64,000 bases of DNA from Pardosa pseudoannulata. Taxonomy: Eukaryota; Arthropoda; Arachnida; Araneae; Lycosidae. The stretch covers positions 53,721,144 to 53,785,143 of the forward strand of contig CM063510.1 in assembly GCA_032207245.1 (NCBI GenBank), given 5' to 3'. Shown piece after piece: positions 27,219-39,088 of the stretch. The notes under the pieces were generated by a model. That model had not been told where the DNA came from. It saw only the letters and a program-made list of their open reading frames with translations, and did no database searches. A program made the translations under genes and the position numbers. Numbering within the stretch: the stretch's first letter is position 1; every line of letters starts with the position of its first letter.

Positions 27219-28576
27219 TAGTAACCTTTTATCAAGGTTGTGTTAAAAACTAATAGTATATCTATTGCACATATATCAGCTTAATAATTTATGTTTTCAA
27301 AAGAAGTATTAACTTATTTTTTTCTTAATAATTGCATTTAATTAAGACAAAGTATAAAATATTAAAAAGTCTTTAAGTGAACAATGCAATAATCATATCC
27401 ACATAATAGAAATCCTAGGTTTCTAAAAGCGTCAAAATTGTCTAAAGGGTCATCGACTTTTATAAAAATGTAAAATGTAGACAAATTAATCGGATGTTTA
27501 TTCTCATCATAAATCATAATATGCCAGCAATAATTTCTTTTTCGCATATAAAATTATTCTACTTTTGTCATCTCGTCTGTATGGAATGATAATTAAATAT
27601 TTAAGAAACGTTTTAAAGGACTGTGTATTAAACTTGTAGTAAGATTATACTTAAACTAAACTTCGCTCTTGCAAATAGGATCTGTAACTTATTAAAATCA
27701 AGCAATTACTCTTTTGCATCTAGCAACAGCTCCACTGAGCTGCGTAACTGCATAACAGATTTAAAAATTAATTACATTCACAAACATCTTCATTTCCTCC
27801 TCCTTCTGCATGCTATGACATTCATTGCCCCCCTTTCTATAAGCCGAGAATCATTATACTCTCCTTCCCTCACTCTATAAAACAAATCTAAATTTTATGT
27901 GGCATTTAGAATGTACTCTCGGTTTTAAATAGACTTGTAACAGTATAAATCCGTTTTGCATTTTAAAGCTACTTACACTAATGAATTTTAATATCTTATT
28001 ACATTTAAAACTGAGATCTTAACATTTAAGTAATTTTATAGGAATACTTACAGTAATAAGGCTTAGAATTTTACGATTCTGAGATTTATTTGGTTGATAC
28101 TGTGTGATAGCAAATTTATTTCCATTTTCATCTGTTTAACATATTGCTATAAACTAGCAGCGAAGTTGTGTTTCAAAAATGTATTAATATATATCACTAG
28201 ACTTTACAATGTTTTACCTATTTTTAATTCAAATAAAAATAAAAGCTAGGCTAAATATATATTAGAAATCTTTGAACAAACAAAAAATTATAAAACAAAA
28301 TATATTTTTAAGTATAATATTTGTTTTATCGGCATTCAAATATACATTGGTAAAATTAAGTATACCTCTCCAAAATGCATAAAAACGTATATAAGGCACA
28401 ATATTTTTTAGTAGCGCAATTTCCCGCTGAACGAATCTGAACTAGGAAGAATTGGGCTTTTGTTTGAAATGGAAGGTTTCATATATATTGGCATCGTGGT
28501 TGCATATTGGCTATCGTAAACATAAAAGTGAACGGGTATGACGTAGTAGGAAAATCAACATGAATAATGAACTGCG
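27219..28576. repeat. Segmental duplication, copy 2
   Basis: Runs from TAGTAACCTTTTATCAAGGT to GAATAATGAACTGCG and matches 30604-32150 along its length apart from the SINE in that copy. The minus-strand frame MRKRNYCWHIM... occurs in both and has no recognised product. Confidence 0.88.
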
Positions 28577-28751
28577 ATTATAATCCTGAAAAGTTATAAG
28601 ATTTATATGATTCTAAAAATCAAAAAAAATTTAACAACCAATTAAGCCTTGAGAATTGCAACAGTAATCGAAATTATGCTAAAATTTGGAAATATATCAA
28701 AGAAAATAGTTGCCTCTATGACCCAAACAGATTTGAAACTCGAAATCGAAA

Positions 28752-28930
28752 AGAATGTCGACCAACCACTGATCAAAAGGATAGAGATCTTCAGCACAAG
28801 GGTTCACAGGTTCGAATACCGCTTCTGGCAGGGACGTTCGAAATCGATTTTAAGCAGTAGGTCCTGGTCTCATCTTCTCTCATGTAGCAAAACAATAAAA
28901 CGTGGCACACCAAACAAAACAAAACGAAAT
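28752..28930 (+). mobile_element. tRNA-derived SINE, family 1 (degenerate)
   Basis: Box B region CAGGTTCGAATACC and body remnants (GGGACGTTCG, AAATCGATTTTAAGCAGTAG, CCTGGTCTCAT) with an (ACAAAAC)n tail. There is a short deletion after GGGACGTTCG compared with the other copies. Confidence 0.75.
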
Positions 28931-28939
28931 TAGATTTTA

Positions 28940-29125
28940 CTGAGATCTTAACATTTAAGTAATTTTATAGGAATACTTACAGTAATAAGGCTCAGAATTT
29001 TACGATTCTGCGATTTATTTGGTTGATGCTATGTGATAGCAAATTTATTGCCATTTTCGTCTTTTTAACATATTACTATAAACTAGCAGTGAAGTTGTGT
29101 TTCAAAAATGTATTACTATATTATC
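28940..29125. repeat. Segmental duplication, short internal copy
   Basis: TGAGATCTTAACATTTAAGT and the following 180 bp repeat the segments at about 28012 and 31602. Confidence 0.85.
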
Positions 29126-29134
29126 ACTTGATTC

Positions 29135-29477
29135 AACAATAAGTTACATTCGATTCAGCTGTTTTTATTCCTTCTCGTAAGCCTTCGTCAAAGACATACA
29201 GAAGAGGACCGGTTTGAACTAGAAGAAACTTCAGATGACTGTCTACAATTCTTTCTAAGAAGATCATTGATAAATCGCTCGTAATCATAATGTTTTTTAA
29301 AGTCATCGGAACGGTGTTGTACTCCACGTATCAACACTTTCAATGCAATTCAGAGGCTGAGAAATGTTTAACTGTGCTGCAGCATTGCGATAACTCATTT
29401 TTGGTAACTTGTCATAACGATTTAAAATTTCGATCTTTTGTTTTAACGTTAAATCATTTCGCCTTCTGGCTTCCATA
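29135..29477 (-). pseudogene. Tigger/pogo-type transposase N-terminal relic
   Basis: Read from 29477 leftward: MEARRRNDLTLKQKIEILNR, then KLPKMSYRNAAAQLNISQP. This is the first CENP-B/Psq-type helix-turn-helix of Tigger transposases. After a deletion it continues VDTWSTTPFR and, after a frameshift, DDFKKHYDYERFINDLL. The catalytic DDE part is absent. Frameshifts and stops make it non-functional. Confidence 0.65.
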
Positions 29478-29627
29478 TTGACAAGCTACATGTAAACAAG
29501 GGAGGCATAAAATCTGAATACGCTCCTTCTCAGTTCCGATAAAAAATGTGTTTCCTTCTTCTTATCTGACAACCACTGTCCACCAGCAAGGTGTCCGTAT
29601 TTCAGAAAAATTCCTGGAACGTGTAAA

Positions 29628-30546
29628 CCTCACTCCTGTGTTTATTCCTCATTTCACTGTGTGGACAGAATTCTCGGAAATTAAAACAACAGCGAAGGGA
29701 AAGAAAAGATTGGGTTCCTTCTGAATACATTGTGAATATTCCTTTGCCAGTTAAAATGAGGTTTGAAAACTGATAATAGTAATCGATGTAACGATCATAT
29801 AAAGCAATAATTTTAACATACAAATGAATAGAGAAAATCGGGACCAAGTGATTCGGGACCTCACTCCTGTGTTTATTCCTCATTTCACTATGTGGACAGA
29901 ATTCTCGAAAATTAAAACAACAGCGAAGGGAAAGAAAAGATTGGGTTCCTTCTGAATACATTGTGAATATTCCTTTGCCAGTTAAAATGAGGTTTGAAAA
30001 CTGATAATAGTAATCGATGTAACGATCATATAAAGCAATAATTTTAACATACAAATGAATAGAGAAAATCGGGACCAAGTGATTCGGGACCTCACTCCTG
30101 TGTTTATTCCTCATTTCACTATGTGGACAGAATTCTCGAAAATTAAAACAACAGCGAAGGGAAAGAAAAGATTGGGTTCCTTCTGAATACATTGTGAATA
30201 TTCCTTTGCCAGTTAAAATGAGGTTTGAAAACTGATAATAGTAATCGATGTAACGATCATATAAAGCAATAATTTTAACATACAAATGAATAGAGAAAAT
30301 CGGGACCAAGTGATTCGGGACCTCACTCCTGTGTTTATTCCTCATTTCACTATGTGGACAGAATTCTCGGAAATTAAAACAACAGCGAAGGGAAAGAAAA
30401 GATTGGGTTCCTTCTGAATACATTGTGAATATTCCTTTGCCAGTTAAAATGAGGTTTGAAAACTGATAACATTAACCGATGTAACGATCACATAAAGCGA
30501 TAATTTTAACGTACAAATGAATAGAGAAAATCGGGACCAAGTGATT
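29628..30546. repeat. 231-bp tandem repeat, almost four copies
   Basis: Units start at 29628, 29859, 30090 and 30321 (CCTCACTCCTGTGTTTATTC); the fourth lacks only its last bases. Units 2 and 3 look identical, so the array is young or homogenised. Because 231 is a multiple of three, the minus strand is open for 273 codons (30423-29602), with a 77-residue repeat starting MYSEGTQSFLSL. No domain is recognised, and no promoter or conservation evidence supports coding. Confidence 0.95.
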
Positions 30547-30603
30547 TCGATAACAATAAGCGATTGATAACATTAACCGCGATCACATTAAGTGGAGTCT
30601 ACT

Positions 30604-32150
30604 GTAGTAACCTTTTATCAAGGTTGTGTTTATAACTAATAGTATATCTATTGGACATATATCAGCTTAATAATTTATGTTTTCAAAAAGAGTATAAACT
30701 CATTTTTTTTCATAGTAATTACATTTAATTGAGACAAAGTATATATTAGAAAGTCTTTAAGTGAACAAGGCCGAACGCTGACCGATTGGTTAGGCGCTGA
30801 TCGTCGGAACCCGCGTTCGTGGGTTCGAATCCCACTATGGCATGGATGTTCGTAGCCGTTCGGAATCGGCTTTAAGATGTAGGTCCCGGTCTCATTAGCC
30901 CTCATGTGTAAAACAGTAGACCGTAGCCCTTCAAATCAAACCAAACCAAACCAAACCTTTAAGTGAACAATGCAATAATCATATCCACACAATAGAAATC
31001 CTAGGTTTCTAAAAGCGTCAAAATTGTCTAAAGGATCATCGACTTTTATAAAAATGTAAAATGTAGACAAATTAATCAGATGTATATTCTCATCCTTAAA
31101 CATAATATGCCAGCAATAATTTCTTTTTCGCATATAAAATTATTCTACTTTTGTAATCTCGTCTGTATGGAATGATATTTAAATATTTAAGAAACATTTT
31201 AAAAGACTCTGAGTATTAAACTTGTAGTAAGATTATACTTAAACTAAACTTCACTCTAGCAAATAGGATCCGTACCGTATTAAAATCAAGCAATTACTCT
31301 TTTGAATTTAGCAACAGCTCCACTGAGCTGCGTAACTGCATAACAGATTTAAAAATTAATTACATTCACAAACATCTTCATTTCCTCCTCCTTCTGCATG
31401 CTATGACATTCATTGCCCCCCTTTCTATAAGCCGAGAATCATTATACTCTCCTTCCCTCACTCTATAAAACAAATCTAAATTTTATGTGGCATTTAGAAT
31501 GTACTCTCGGTTTTAAATAGACTTCTAACAGTATAAATCCGTTTAGCATTTTAAAGCTACTTACACTAATGAATTTTAATATCTTATTACATTTAAAACT
31601 GAGATCTTAACATTTAAGTAATTTTATAGGAATACTTACAGTAATAAGGCTTATTATTTTACGATTCTGCGATTTATTTGGTTGATACTATGTGATAGCA
31701 AATTTATTGCCATTTTCATCTGTTTAACATATTGCTAATAAACTAGCAGCGAAGTTGTGTTTCAAAAATATATTAATATATACCATTAGACTTAACCGTA
31801 TTTTACCCATTTACAATTCAGATAAAAATAGAAAACAGGCTAAATATATTTTAAAAATCTTTCAATAAACAAAATATATTTTAATATTAATATTTGTCTT
31901 ATCGGCATTCAAATATACATTAGGGAAATTCAGTATGCCTCTTCAAAATGCATAAAAACGTATATAAGGCACAATATTCTTTTAGTAGAGCAATTTCATG
32001 CTGAACGAATCTCAACTACGAAGAATTTGGCTTTCGTTTGAAATGGAAGGTTTGAAACATATTGCCATCGTGGTTGCATATTGGCTATCGTAAACATAAA
32101 AGTGAACGGGTATGACGTAGTAGGAAAATCAACATGAATAATGAACTGCG
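30604..32150. repeat. Segmental duplication, copy 3 (contains a SINE)
   Basis: Homologous to 27219-28576 from TAGTAACC to GAACTGCG. It is not preceded by the Helitron that adjoins copies 1 and 2. Confidence 0.87.
30769..30957 (+). mobile_element. tRNA-derived SINE, family 1 (best preserved copy)
   Basis: Exact 13-bp duplication TTTAAGTGAACAA on both sides (30756-30768, 30958-30970). The head has GACCGATTGGTTAGGCGCTG (box A) and GGGTTCGAATCCCAC (box B), followed by the body CATGGATGTTCGTAGCCGTT and an (AACCA)n tail. At 189 bp it looks full length. Segment copy 2 has the uninterrupted site. Confidence 0.93.
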
Positions 32151-32576
32151 GGAAATTGAGCCATTTTTTCTTATTCATCATATTTCTCTTGTTCATCAAT
32201 AACATATGTCTAGCCAGAGCAGGTACTGCCTTTTTTACGAAGGTAGAGACTACACACAGGCGGCCGAAATAAGGAAGAGTCTAAATTTTACTCACTGTTT
32301 TTATTCTATCGGCTATGAATGGGTCTCATCATAGTCGATAAAAACAAATTGTACATTAAACGGGATAATTTCTATTGTGATTAATCTATGTTTAGCCCTA
32401 ACTCAGTACAGTGAGAAGAAGCCTTAAGGAATTCCATTCGTATTGCATTACTGAAAAATAAAATCCTATTTCTTAAATTTTGTAATTTTATCCTATTCAT
32501 TTTGGTTTTGAAAGCTTTAGATAGTAGTATATGAAAGCAAAAATAAATTTATGGCAAAACATTGTCAACCGATTAA

Positions 32577-32902
32577 GAGCCGGTGTCACCAAAGTCATTT
32601 AACGGCTAGCCGCGATTAACTCATGACTCCAACCAATGGTGGGACGCAATTCTCCGTTTATACAGAGATTAATCGCGATTAGCCATTAAACAACTTTGAT
32701 GGTTTGGTTTTTTTGGAGTGCTACTATCTACTTTTTGCAACACGAGGTCTAATGAGACCGGGACCTACTGCTTAAAGCCGATTTCGAACGGCCACGAACA
32801 TCCATGCCGCAATGGAATTCGAACCCATGAACTCCAGTATCGAAGGTTAGCACTCTAACCATTCGGCTATCCTTCGGCAAACGACTTTGATGAGACTAGC
32901 CC
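32577..32902. mobile_element. PIF/Harbinger-like MITE interrupted by a SINE
   Basis: Inverted ends of about 45 bp: GAGCCGGTGTCACCAAAGTC on the left and, in complement, GGGCTAGTCTCATCAAAGTC on the right. Both continue into (A)TTTAAnGGCTAnnCGCGATTAA. The 3-bp duplication TAA (32574-32576, 32903-32905) suggests PIF/Harbinger. Without the SINE it is about 135 bp and nearly all hairpin. Confidence 0.72.
32702..32878 (-). mobile_element. tRNA-derived SINE, family 1, inside a MITE arm
   Basis: Duplicated target AAACAACTTTGATG / AAACGACTTTGATG (32688-32701 and 32879-32892, one mismatch). Reverse orientation, with box B complement GGAATTCGAACCCATGA. Confidence 0.9.
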
Positions 32903-33569
32903 TAAATGCGTTATTGCCCGTTAACCTGAACCAAAATAAATCAGTTGAAACTTTTTGCTATTACACAACAAATCAATATATTCCTCGTTGGAAAAAGATA
33001 TCGTAAATTCAATCCATTGCTTTTTTAATGCACAGGGTTTGACGTGTGATAAGGCCTTTAGTACCTATTTGAGAGAGATTCTACTATCAAATCGTATTAA
33101 TTGTAATGTTTTAAGACACCAACAATAAACAAAGCAATCTTTACAAGCTCACTGTAAAAAAAAATGTTGGATAAGAATTGTTGAAATTGAGGGGCAACCC
33201 CGTGGAGCGGCAATTTGTCGCCAAATCTGTAAACTCTCTTATCCTTCTCTCTCTATTTTTTTCAGATGTAGTTTTGTTCTGTCGCATGCTGGTGGTCGTT
33301 TTTATGTGATGTAACTTTGTAATCTTTTCGTTTGGTAATTAAATATTTTATTTTATATATCATAATTTAAATAGTTAGTTTCATGGTACCAATCACGTGC
33401 TTATTAGCTCTCAACAAGTTCCGAAGTTTCTCAGAAGAACACAAACCTGAACCTACAATAAAAGGTATGTGAACAATTTTCACTACCTTATTTTTCTGCC
33501 TACCGACGGTATATAAATCTAACAAAAATGACACTTTTTTATGCTTCAGGTCTGTGGTGATTCAAAGGG

Positions 33570-34010
33570 TTAAAGATATCCATTTCTCCACAAATACAGA
33601 AGGATTTTGTTTTGAATAGAACTTATATTCACTGCATGTGAATCTTTTATTGTGGCCTTATATTTTCACACGAGATATTTCAGTTACTCGATCTCTTTCT
33701 TCCGAAATAGCTGTGATTAATCATAATTCGTATCACTTTTTTTTTTCCTCATTTAAATTTCGATATTCTACTAAGCATAAAATTATCGTTTTTTCTTTTT
33801 CTCTCTCTTTCTGTATCCATTTCCACTGTGATTTATTTTTCCCTAGTTCATTTTTTTTTTCATTTTTACTCCACCCTTCTAAAAGAAGTATTATATTCCA
33901 AGCAAAATGTCTACCGATATTTTCTGTGGAAACGGGAAAATTTTTTACTTATTATATTTTTCCGGAATACTTTAAAGAGAGCTTTTATAAGTAATTTTTT
34001 CATTAAGTAA
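33570..34010. repeat. Dispersed repeat D, copy 1
   Basis: Homologous in direct orientation to 41028-41430 (shared CCGAAATAGCTGTGATTAAT and CATAATTCGTATC). A short related piece lies at about 37890-37975. It is T-rich with no recognised coding content. Confidence 0.8.
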
Positions 34011-34252
34011 TTTTTTTCATTGTGCTATTATTCTATGATGGAGATGTATTTTTCGCCATTGGACTGCAGTTATGTTACGTAGATTTATTTTTCCTTGTAG
34101 TGCCATAAATATTATTTAAAAGGTCTTTTTCCGTTTAAGGACTGCCATTTTATTGCTAAGATATAATTTTCGTCAATGTGCTGCTATTTTATTATACAGA
34201 TCTATTTTTCAATATTGGACTGCCTTTATGTTACGTAACATATTTTTACCTA

Positions 34253-34524
34253 AACCTCCTTGGTGCAACAGCCCCTAGGGGGCCAGGGCCTATGATGCCA
34301 ATCTCCGTTTACTTGACCAAGGGCCCTGGGATGTGAAGCATATGTTCCGGTTAGGTAGTCAATCTTAAGCGGAACCCCCAGTGTTTAGTTCCCAATCACT
34401 CTTGGTCCTCAGTTCATCTACTCACTGAAGGGATGAAAGGCTGAGTCAACCTTGCCCAGCTCGGGGATCGAACCTCGGACCTGCGTCGTAGGACCGCGAA
34501 GCGCTACCCTAACGCCACTGGGCT
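34253..34524 (-). mobile_element. tRNA-derived SINE, family 2 (272 bp)
   Basis: A 13-bp duplication ATATTTTTACCTA flanks it (34240-34252, 34525-34537). On the minus strand the head reads TAGCCCAGTGGCGTTAGGGT (box A) and GAGGTTCGATCCCCGAGC (box B), then a body with GACTCAGCCTTTCATCCC and GGGGTTCCGCTTAAG. It is unrelated in body to family 1. Confidence 0.92.
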
Positions 34525-34959
34525 ATATTTTTACCTATTTTTCTGCAATATTTTACCATTCCAACATTTTCCAATTTCACCATTTTTCTGTCATTATTTT
34601 ACGTAGTTCCGTCGTGACGGCATTTTAATTTAAATATGTAATGTTCCTCTTAATGATGCCATTAAGTCATAAATATTTCATGATTGAGCCATCTTCTCTT
34701 GGGGATAAAGGAAAAAGTTCCTAGATTGTTCTTTGGCATAAGTTCAATGAAGTGTTTTATTTCGCTTAAATAGTTGTTTAAAAACTTACACTGTCTATGT
34801 GAATTAGAACAAGCATCAAATAAGTTACTGCGTAAATTCCAGTGACATACACTAGAACCTCGGTTATTCGAGCTTCGATTAACTGAGGTTTCTTTTAACC
34901 GAGATGCTTTTTCCTGAATATCTAATTATATTTATGCGTGTGAGTGAATGTGTGTGTGA

Positions 34960-34960
<1 letters not shown>

Positions 34961-35058
<98 letters not shown>

Positions 35059-35100
35059 CATATATACATACATATATATACATATATATACATATATACT
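34961..35100. repeat. (TA)n/(TACA)n microsatellite
   Basis: About 70 bp of TA grading into TATACATA repeats, directly before the mariner-type relic. Confidence 0.95.
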
Positions 35101-35118
35101 TCTATACATATATACGTA

Positions 35119-36142
35119 CCGGGTGATCAAAAAGCCCGTATAAACTTTAAAAATTCATAATAACCAGAAAAATATCCAAAATAAAAAACGGTTTGCAGGG
35201 TCAGTATGGCTAGGTATGGGAATTTTTTTAAACAGAAAAAACAATAACGAAAAAACAGCCGACAAATGGCGCTGGTACGAGCGATTTCGGTGGAAATATG
35301 CAAATGAGATTGTTATAAGAACTTGCGCTCCTATAAATACACAACCAGTTCACCGCTGTAAACCATGTATGCAAACAAGGATGATGAGTGCGAAGGGTAA
35401 AACTTTGTTGATGAAATTATTTAACGTCAACCAGGAATCAACGACCGCTACCTTGCGTTAGTTCCGAATTCAGAAGAATGTCAGGAGTGGATAAGAGCCT
35501 TTAACAGTGACATGACTCATAAAGCTTGTTCAGCTGTTTTAGGAAACTGGAACATTGGAGAATCGTGTAACCGGACGACCATGTTTAAATGAGGCACGTT
35601 CGCCGCGTTTTGCAGCCGAAATTGGAGCATTAGCGTACGAATCAGCTGCAGGAACGATCAGTGCTCGTGAGGCCGTCAGACGGTTGGGCTTACCAACATC
35701 CTCGGTACTCAATATTCTTCATGGAATCCTTAATCTGTATCCCTACAGACTGCAGTCATGCCATCAGCTTTTACCAGCATATACCGTACAGAGGGAAGCA
35801 TTTACGAGGTGGGTTTTCTCCAAAATCGAACAGAATGCCAGCTGGGTCTTTAACATCTTGTGGACAGATGAAGCTCATTTTCCGCTTCATGGCGACGTTA
35901 ATATCCATAACTGTCTCATCTGGGCAACGTCTAATCTACGTGAATACACGCAGAAACCATTGCATTCCCCAAAAGTGACAGTGTGTTGTGGATTCACAGG
36001 TTCGTTCATCATAGGACCCTTCTTCTTTGAAACGGAGTGCCCTGTAAATGGGTGGAAAATGGATACAGTGAATGCGCAGTGTTATTTAACACTTCTGCGG
36101 GATAATGTCGTGTGAGCTTTGAGTGAAAGAGATGCGCTCAAG
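35119..36142 (+). pseudogene. mariner-type transposase relic, 3'-truncated
   Basis: It starts at TA|CCGGGTGATCAAAAAG, a typical terminal repeat of this family. An early frameshifted region (35216-35461) precedes the main frame 35555-36115, which reads RFAAEIGALAYESAAGTISA, then LPTSSVLNILHG, then ILWTDEAHFPLHGDVN with the first catalytic Asp at residue 105 of that frame. It stops in LLRDNVV* where relatives continue (P)ALxERDAL; the second Asp and last acidic residue are absent because homology ends at about 36142. Confidence 0.78.
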
Positions 36143-36189
36143 AGAAGTATGAATCTATCCTTGTGTACCATGTTCACCCCTAATTGAAT

Positions 36190-36565
36190 TGTGAATTGTT
36201 TCTTCTCAGGATTATGGCATCTACCAGAAGGACAGTGTGACGTGCCATAAAGCTCGCAGTGAAAGGGCGTGGTTCGAAGAACACCAGGATAAGTTTATCG
36301 TACTCCCTTTGCCAGTAAATTCTCCGGAATGGAACCTAATCGAGAATCTGTGGGACCACCTAGATCGAGTTGTTCGCTCCATGGATCCTGACCCACATAA
36401 CCTAGCGCAGCTGGCCGCGACACTGGAGTCGGCATGGCTGAACTTCCTAGTGGTCACCGTCAGAAACCTAATTAGCTCCCTGCACTTCTCGCAATGTTCC
36501 GTTATGCTAAAGGTGGCTATTCTGGATTTCAACAGGTGGTCACATTAATGTGACTGGACTATGCA
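36190..36565 (+). pseudogene. Tc1-type transposase relic, 5'-truncated
   Basis: The frame reads QDYGIYQKDSVTCHKARSER (second catalytic Asp), SPEWNLIENLWDHLDRVVRS (last acidic Glu within IENLW) and NLAQLAATLESAWLNFLVVT. It ends near a Tc1-type terminus, GGTCACATTAATGTGACTGG. The N-terminal DNA-binding part and first Asp are missing. The element lies in the same orientation directly after the mariner-type relic. Confidence 0.78.
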
Positions 36566-38065
36566 TATATGCCTACATATATATACATGTATACAATATA
36601 GTTATACTATATACATAGTGTTATTAAATATGGAGATCAATAGTTTCGTAAACATTTTATATCTATTATAGTTCTAAGAAAGAAATTGTGTAATTATAAA
36701 ATAAATTAAAATTATTCTATTTCTCAAAAAAAAGGAATTAGCATTATAAACTAATGTAAGTTAGTATGATAGATACGTGCATAAAAATTAAAGTCAAAAA
36801 AACGAAATCTGTTTTTTTTTTTCTTTTTTTGCAAAAGCTATGCAAAAGACTACACTTTTTAATTCATTGTCCGCGTTACTGTTTCTTTTGTCCCCAAAAG
36901 CACTTAACTACCAAAAATCATTGCACCCTAAGAAAAAAGAGCTAACAATGATTTGTTTCTAGTGACCGGTGGGTCCTCCAAGTGCTTGGAGGACCACTTG
37001 AATTAATTAATGTATATTAAATTTAAATAATAAACTATTTTCTTGAGATCTTTACAACATTTCTCTTTTTGTTTTCTTGACAAAATCTTTATTTAACTAA
37101 GTACGTATAGTTAAAGCATTTTCCCTAACAAAATAAAATATGCAATTTCTATTAACCAAGATTTTCTATATCCCAGGTACTAGAGATCTTTATTAACTCG
37201 AATAATTAAGGTTCTACTGTGCTTAAAAATAAAACTATGAGAATCCAAATATTGTTTAACCCTCTAAGCGGTTCGCACGTACAATTCCGCCAAACCAATG
37301 ATGTCTTCAAAGTGGTTGTCAAGTACAATTTTCGACCTCTAAAAACGTTCGGAAAATGGATGTAATGTACATTTCTGCCAGTGTTTGAGGTAGGAGGATC
37401 AGGTCGATTGTTTAGAAACTGCATCCCTCTTTGACTGGCATTTATTGAGGGATGCACCTCTACTCCATGAAACACAAAGACACTGATAGCTTTTCATGGC
37501 TTTGTAAATCTCTATTTCGAAGTATTTCGTTTGCGGTAACGGATGTATCTCTATTGCACCACTTAAATATCTTGGATAACTTTCTTTAAAAAATATAAAT
37601 AATTCTCTTAAAGAATATTTTTATCTGTACTTTTAGAATCCATTATTTCTTATGATCTCCGAGACTTGACGAGCTTTATGTGTATTAAAAATTAACAATC
37701 TATAATATATATTTATATATCTATTTATAACCGGAAGTAAAGGGACAATAACGAGGGTGGGTTTCCCGTATTCCATTCTAGTCGACAAAGGGTGTAGTAA
37801 AATATCATAGAATGCTTTGGTCATTGACACAATAAACCTTTAGCTTATTTTTGGAGACTTTTTTTAATCGGTGTGTTCCACTCGGAGGGTTAAATATATC
37901 CATATTCACCACAAACACCGAAATGTAGTTTTGAATAGAATAAAGTTTACTCTATGTGAATCATTTCAGTACCTTCAGTTCCTAAAACTGTTGAAGCTTA
38001 CTTCTGCAGTTTGATTTTAGTAAAAAGAACTGTTTTCTTAACGTATTATGTAGTCTTTTGACAAT
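36566..38065. other. Intergenic, mostly unassigned
   Basis: AT-rich, with a small piece of dispersed repeat D at about 37890-37975. No gene recognised. Confidence 0.5.
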
Positions 38066-38069
38066 TTAA

Positions 38070-38588
38070 CCCTTTTTATCCTGGCGGTACTTACAAGTAC
38101 CGCTTCAATCAAACACCTATATGTTCCTAATAAAGCCGTTTTTCCTGACGGTACTCACAAGAACATGAACGATGCAGTTCCTACAGCAGAAAATAAATGA
38201 CAGCACCAATCAGGAATCCTTTTTAGTAGGGATTTTATAATTGGCGTGCTGCATTCGAAGGTCCTTTTGTGGTAGAGTTGATACACAGTTGTTGAATTAA
38301 GTAAATTTAGTGGTGTATTACCAGTTATTTGTAACTATTATTTTTTAGAGACTTTTATACTTCGCAAATAAGCATTTCATATGTTTTATTCATAATTTAA
38401 TGTTTTATTTTCTATCATAGAGTCAAAAATATATGTTGGTACTAGAAAGTACCAGCTGCGAAATTAACTACTAAAATACAGTAAAAATTAATTTTCTTTT
38501 TTCTATGATTATTCTCCATTAAAACTTATCTAATGATGCCAAAATGCAGTAAGAAAGTTGATGGTAAATTAATTCAGGATATAAAGGG
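38070..38588. mobile_element. piggyBac-type MITE (519 bp)
   Basis: TTAA at 38066-38069 and 38589-38592 bounds inverted ends CCCTTTTTATCCTGGC and (complement) CCCTTTATATCCTGAA. Internal subterminal motifs AAGTACCGC and AAAGTACCAGC also echo each other. There is no coding capacity. Confidence 0.85.
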
Positions 38589-39088
38589 TTAAAACTTAAC
38601 TTGTAACTTCAATTTTTGTATTGTTTAAAAAATTTTTTGTATTTTATATTTTTCCTTCACTGAACTCGTGGATCCTAATTTTATTTTACTATAATTGTTT
38701 GCACCGTAATTTCTCATAGTACCTGTCTCTGTCCTCAATATCGTGCTTTATATCCGTTATTTCTCATTGTCCTTAACAGTATATCTGATCTATAGGGCTA
38801 GGTAGATCAGATCTCTACTGTGCGATTGGAGATCTTTTATTAACGAAGTAATAAAACGCGATTTTAAGATGTAAACTTTTAAAGTATCATGCATTAAAGT
38901 TTCTCAAAATTTTTATAATTACCTAAATGACCTTTGTAATGAAATAATAACTGAACTTCCTGACTATGATTATAATATCCGATCTGATTCTAGGTAGCCA
39001 CTAGCCGCACTGCATTGTTGACGTTAATAGCCTTACCTTTAAACTCACTACTAGCTCTTATAACTTTACTTTAAACTTATGTGTTATA

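Noticed and set aside
29628..30546. CRISPR-like array
   Set aside because: The repeat unit is 231 bp with no repeat/spacer alternation, and the genome is eukaryotic.
30768..30850. A tRNA gene, suggested by box A and box B
   Set aside because: The acceptor stem does not close; the sequence continues into a SINE body and tail with a target duplication. The other family 1 copies and 34253-34524 are the same case.
35216..36548. One intact transposase gene
   Set aside because: Frameshifts and a stop occur, and the two halves belong to different transposase families.
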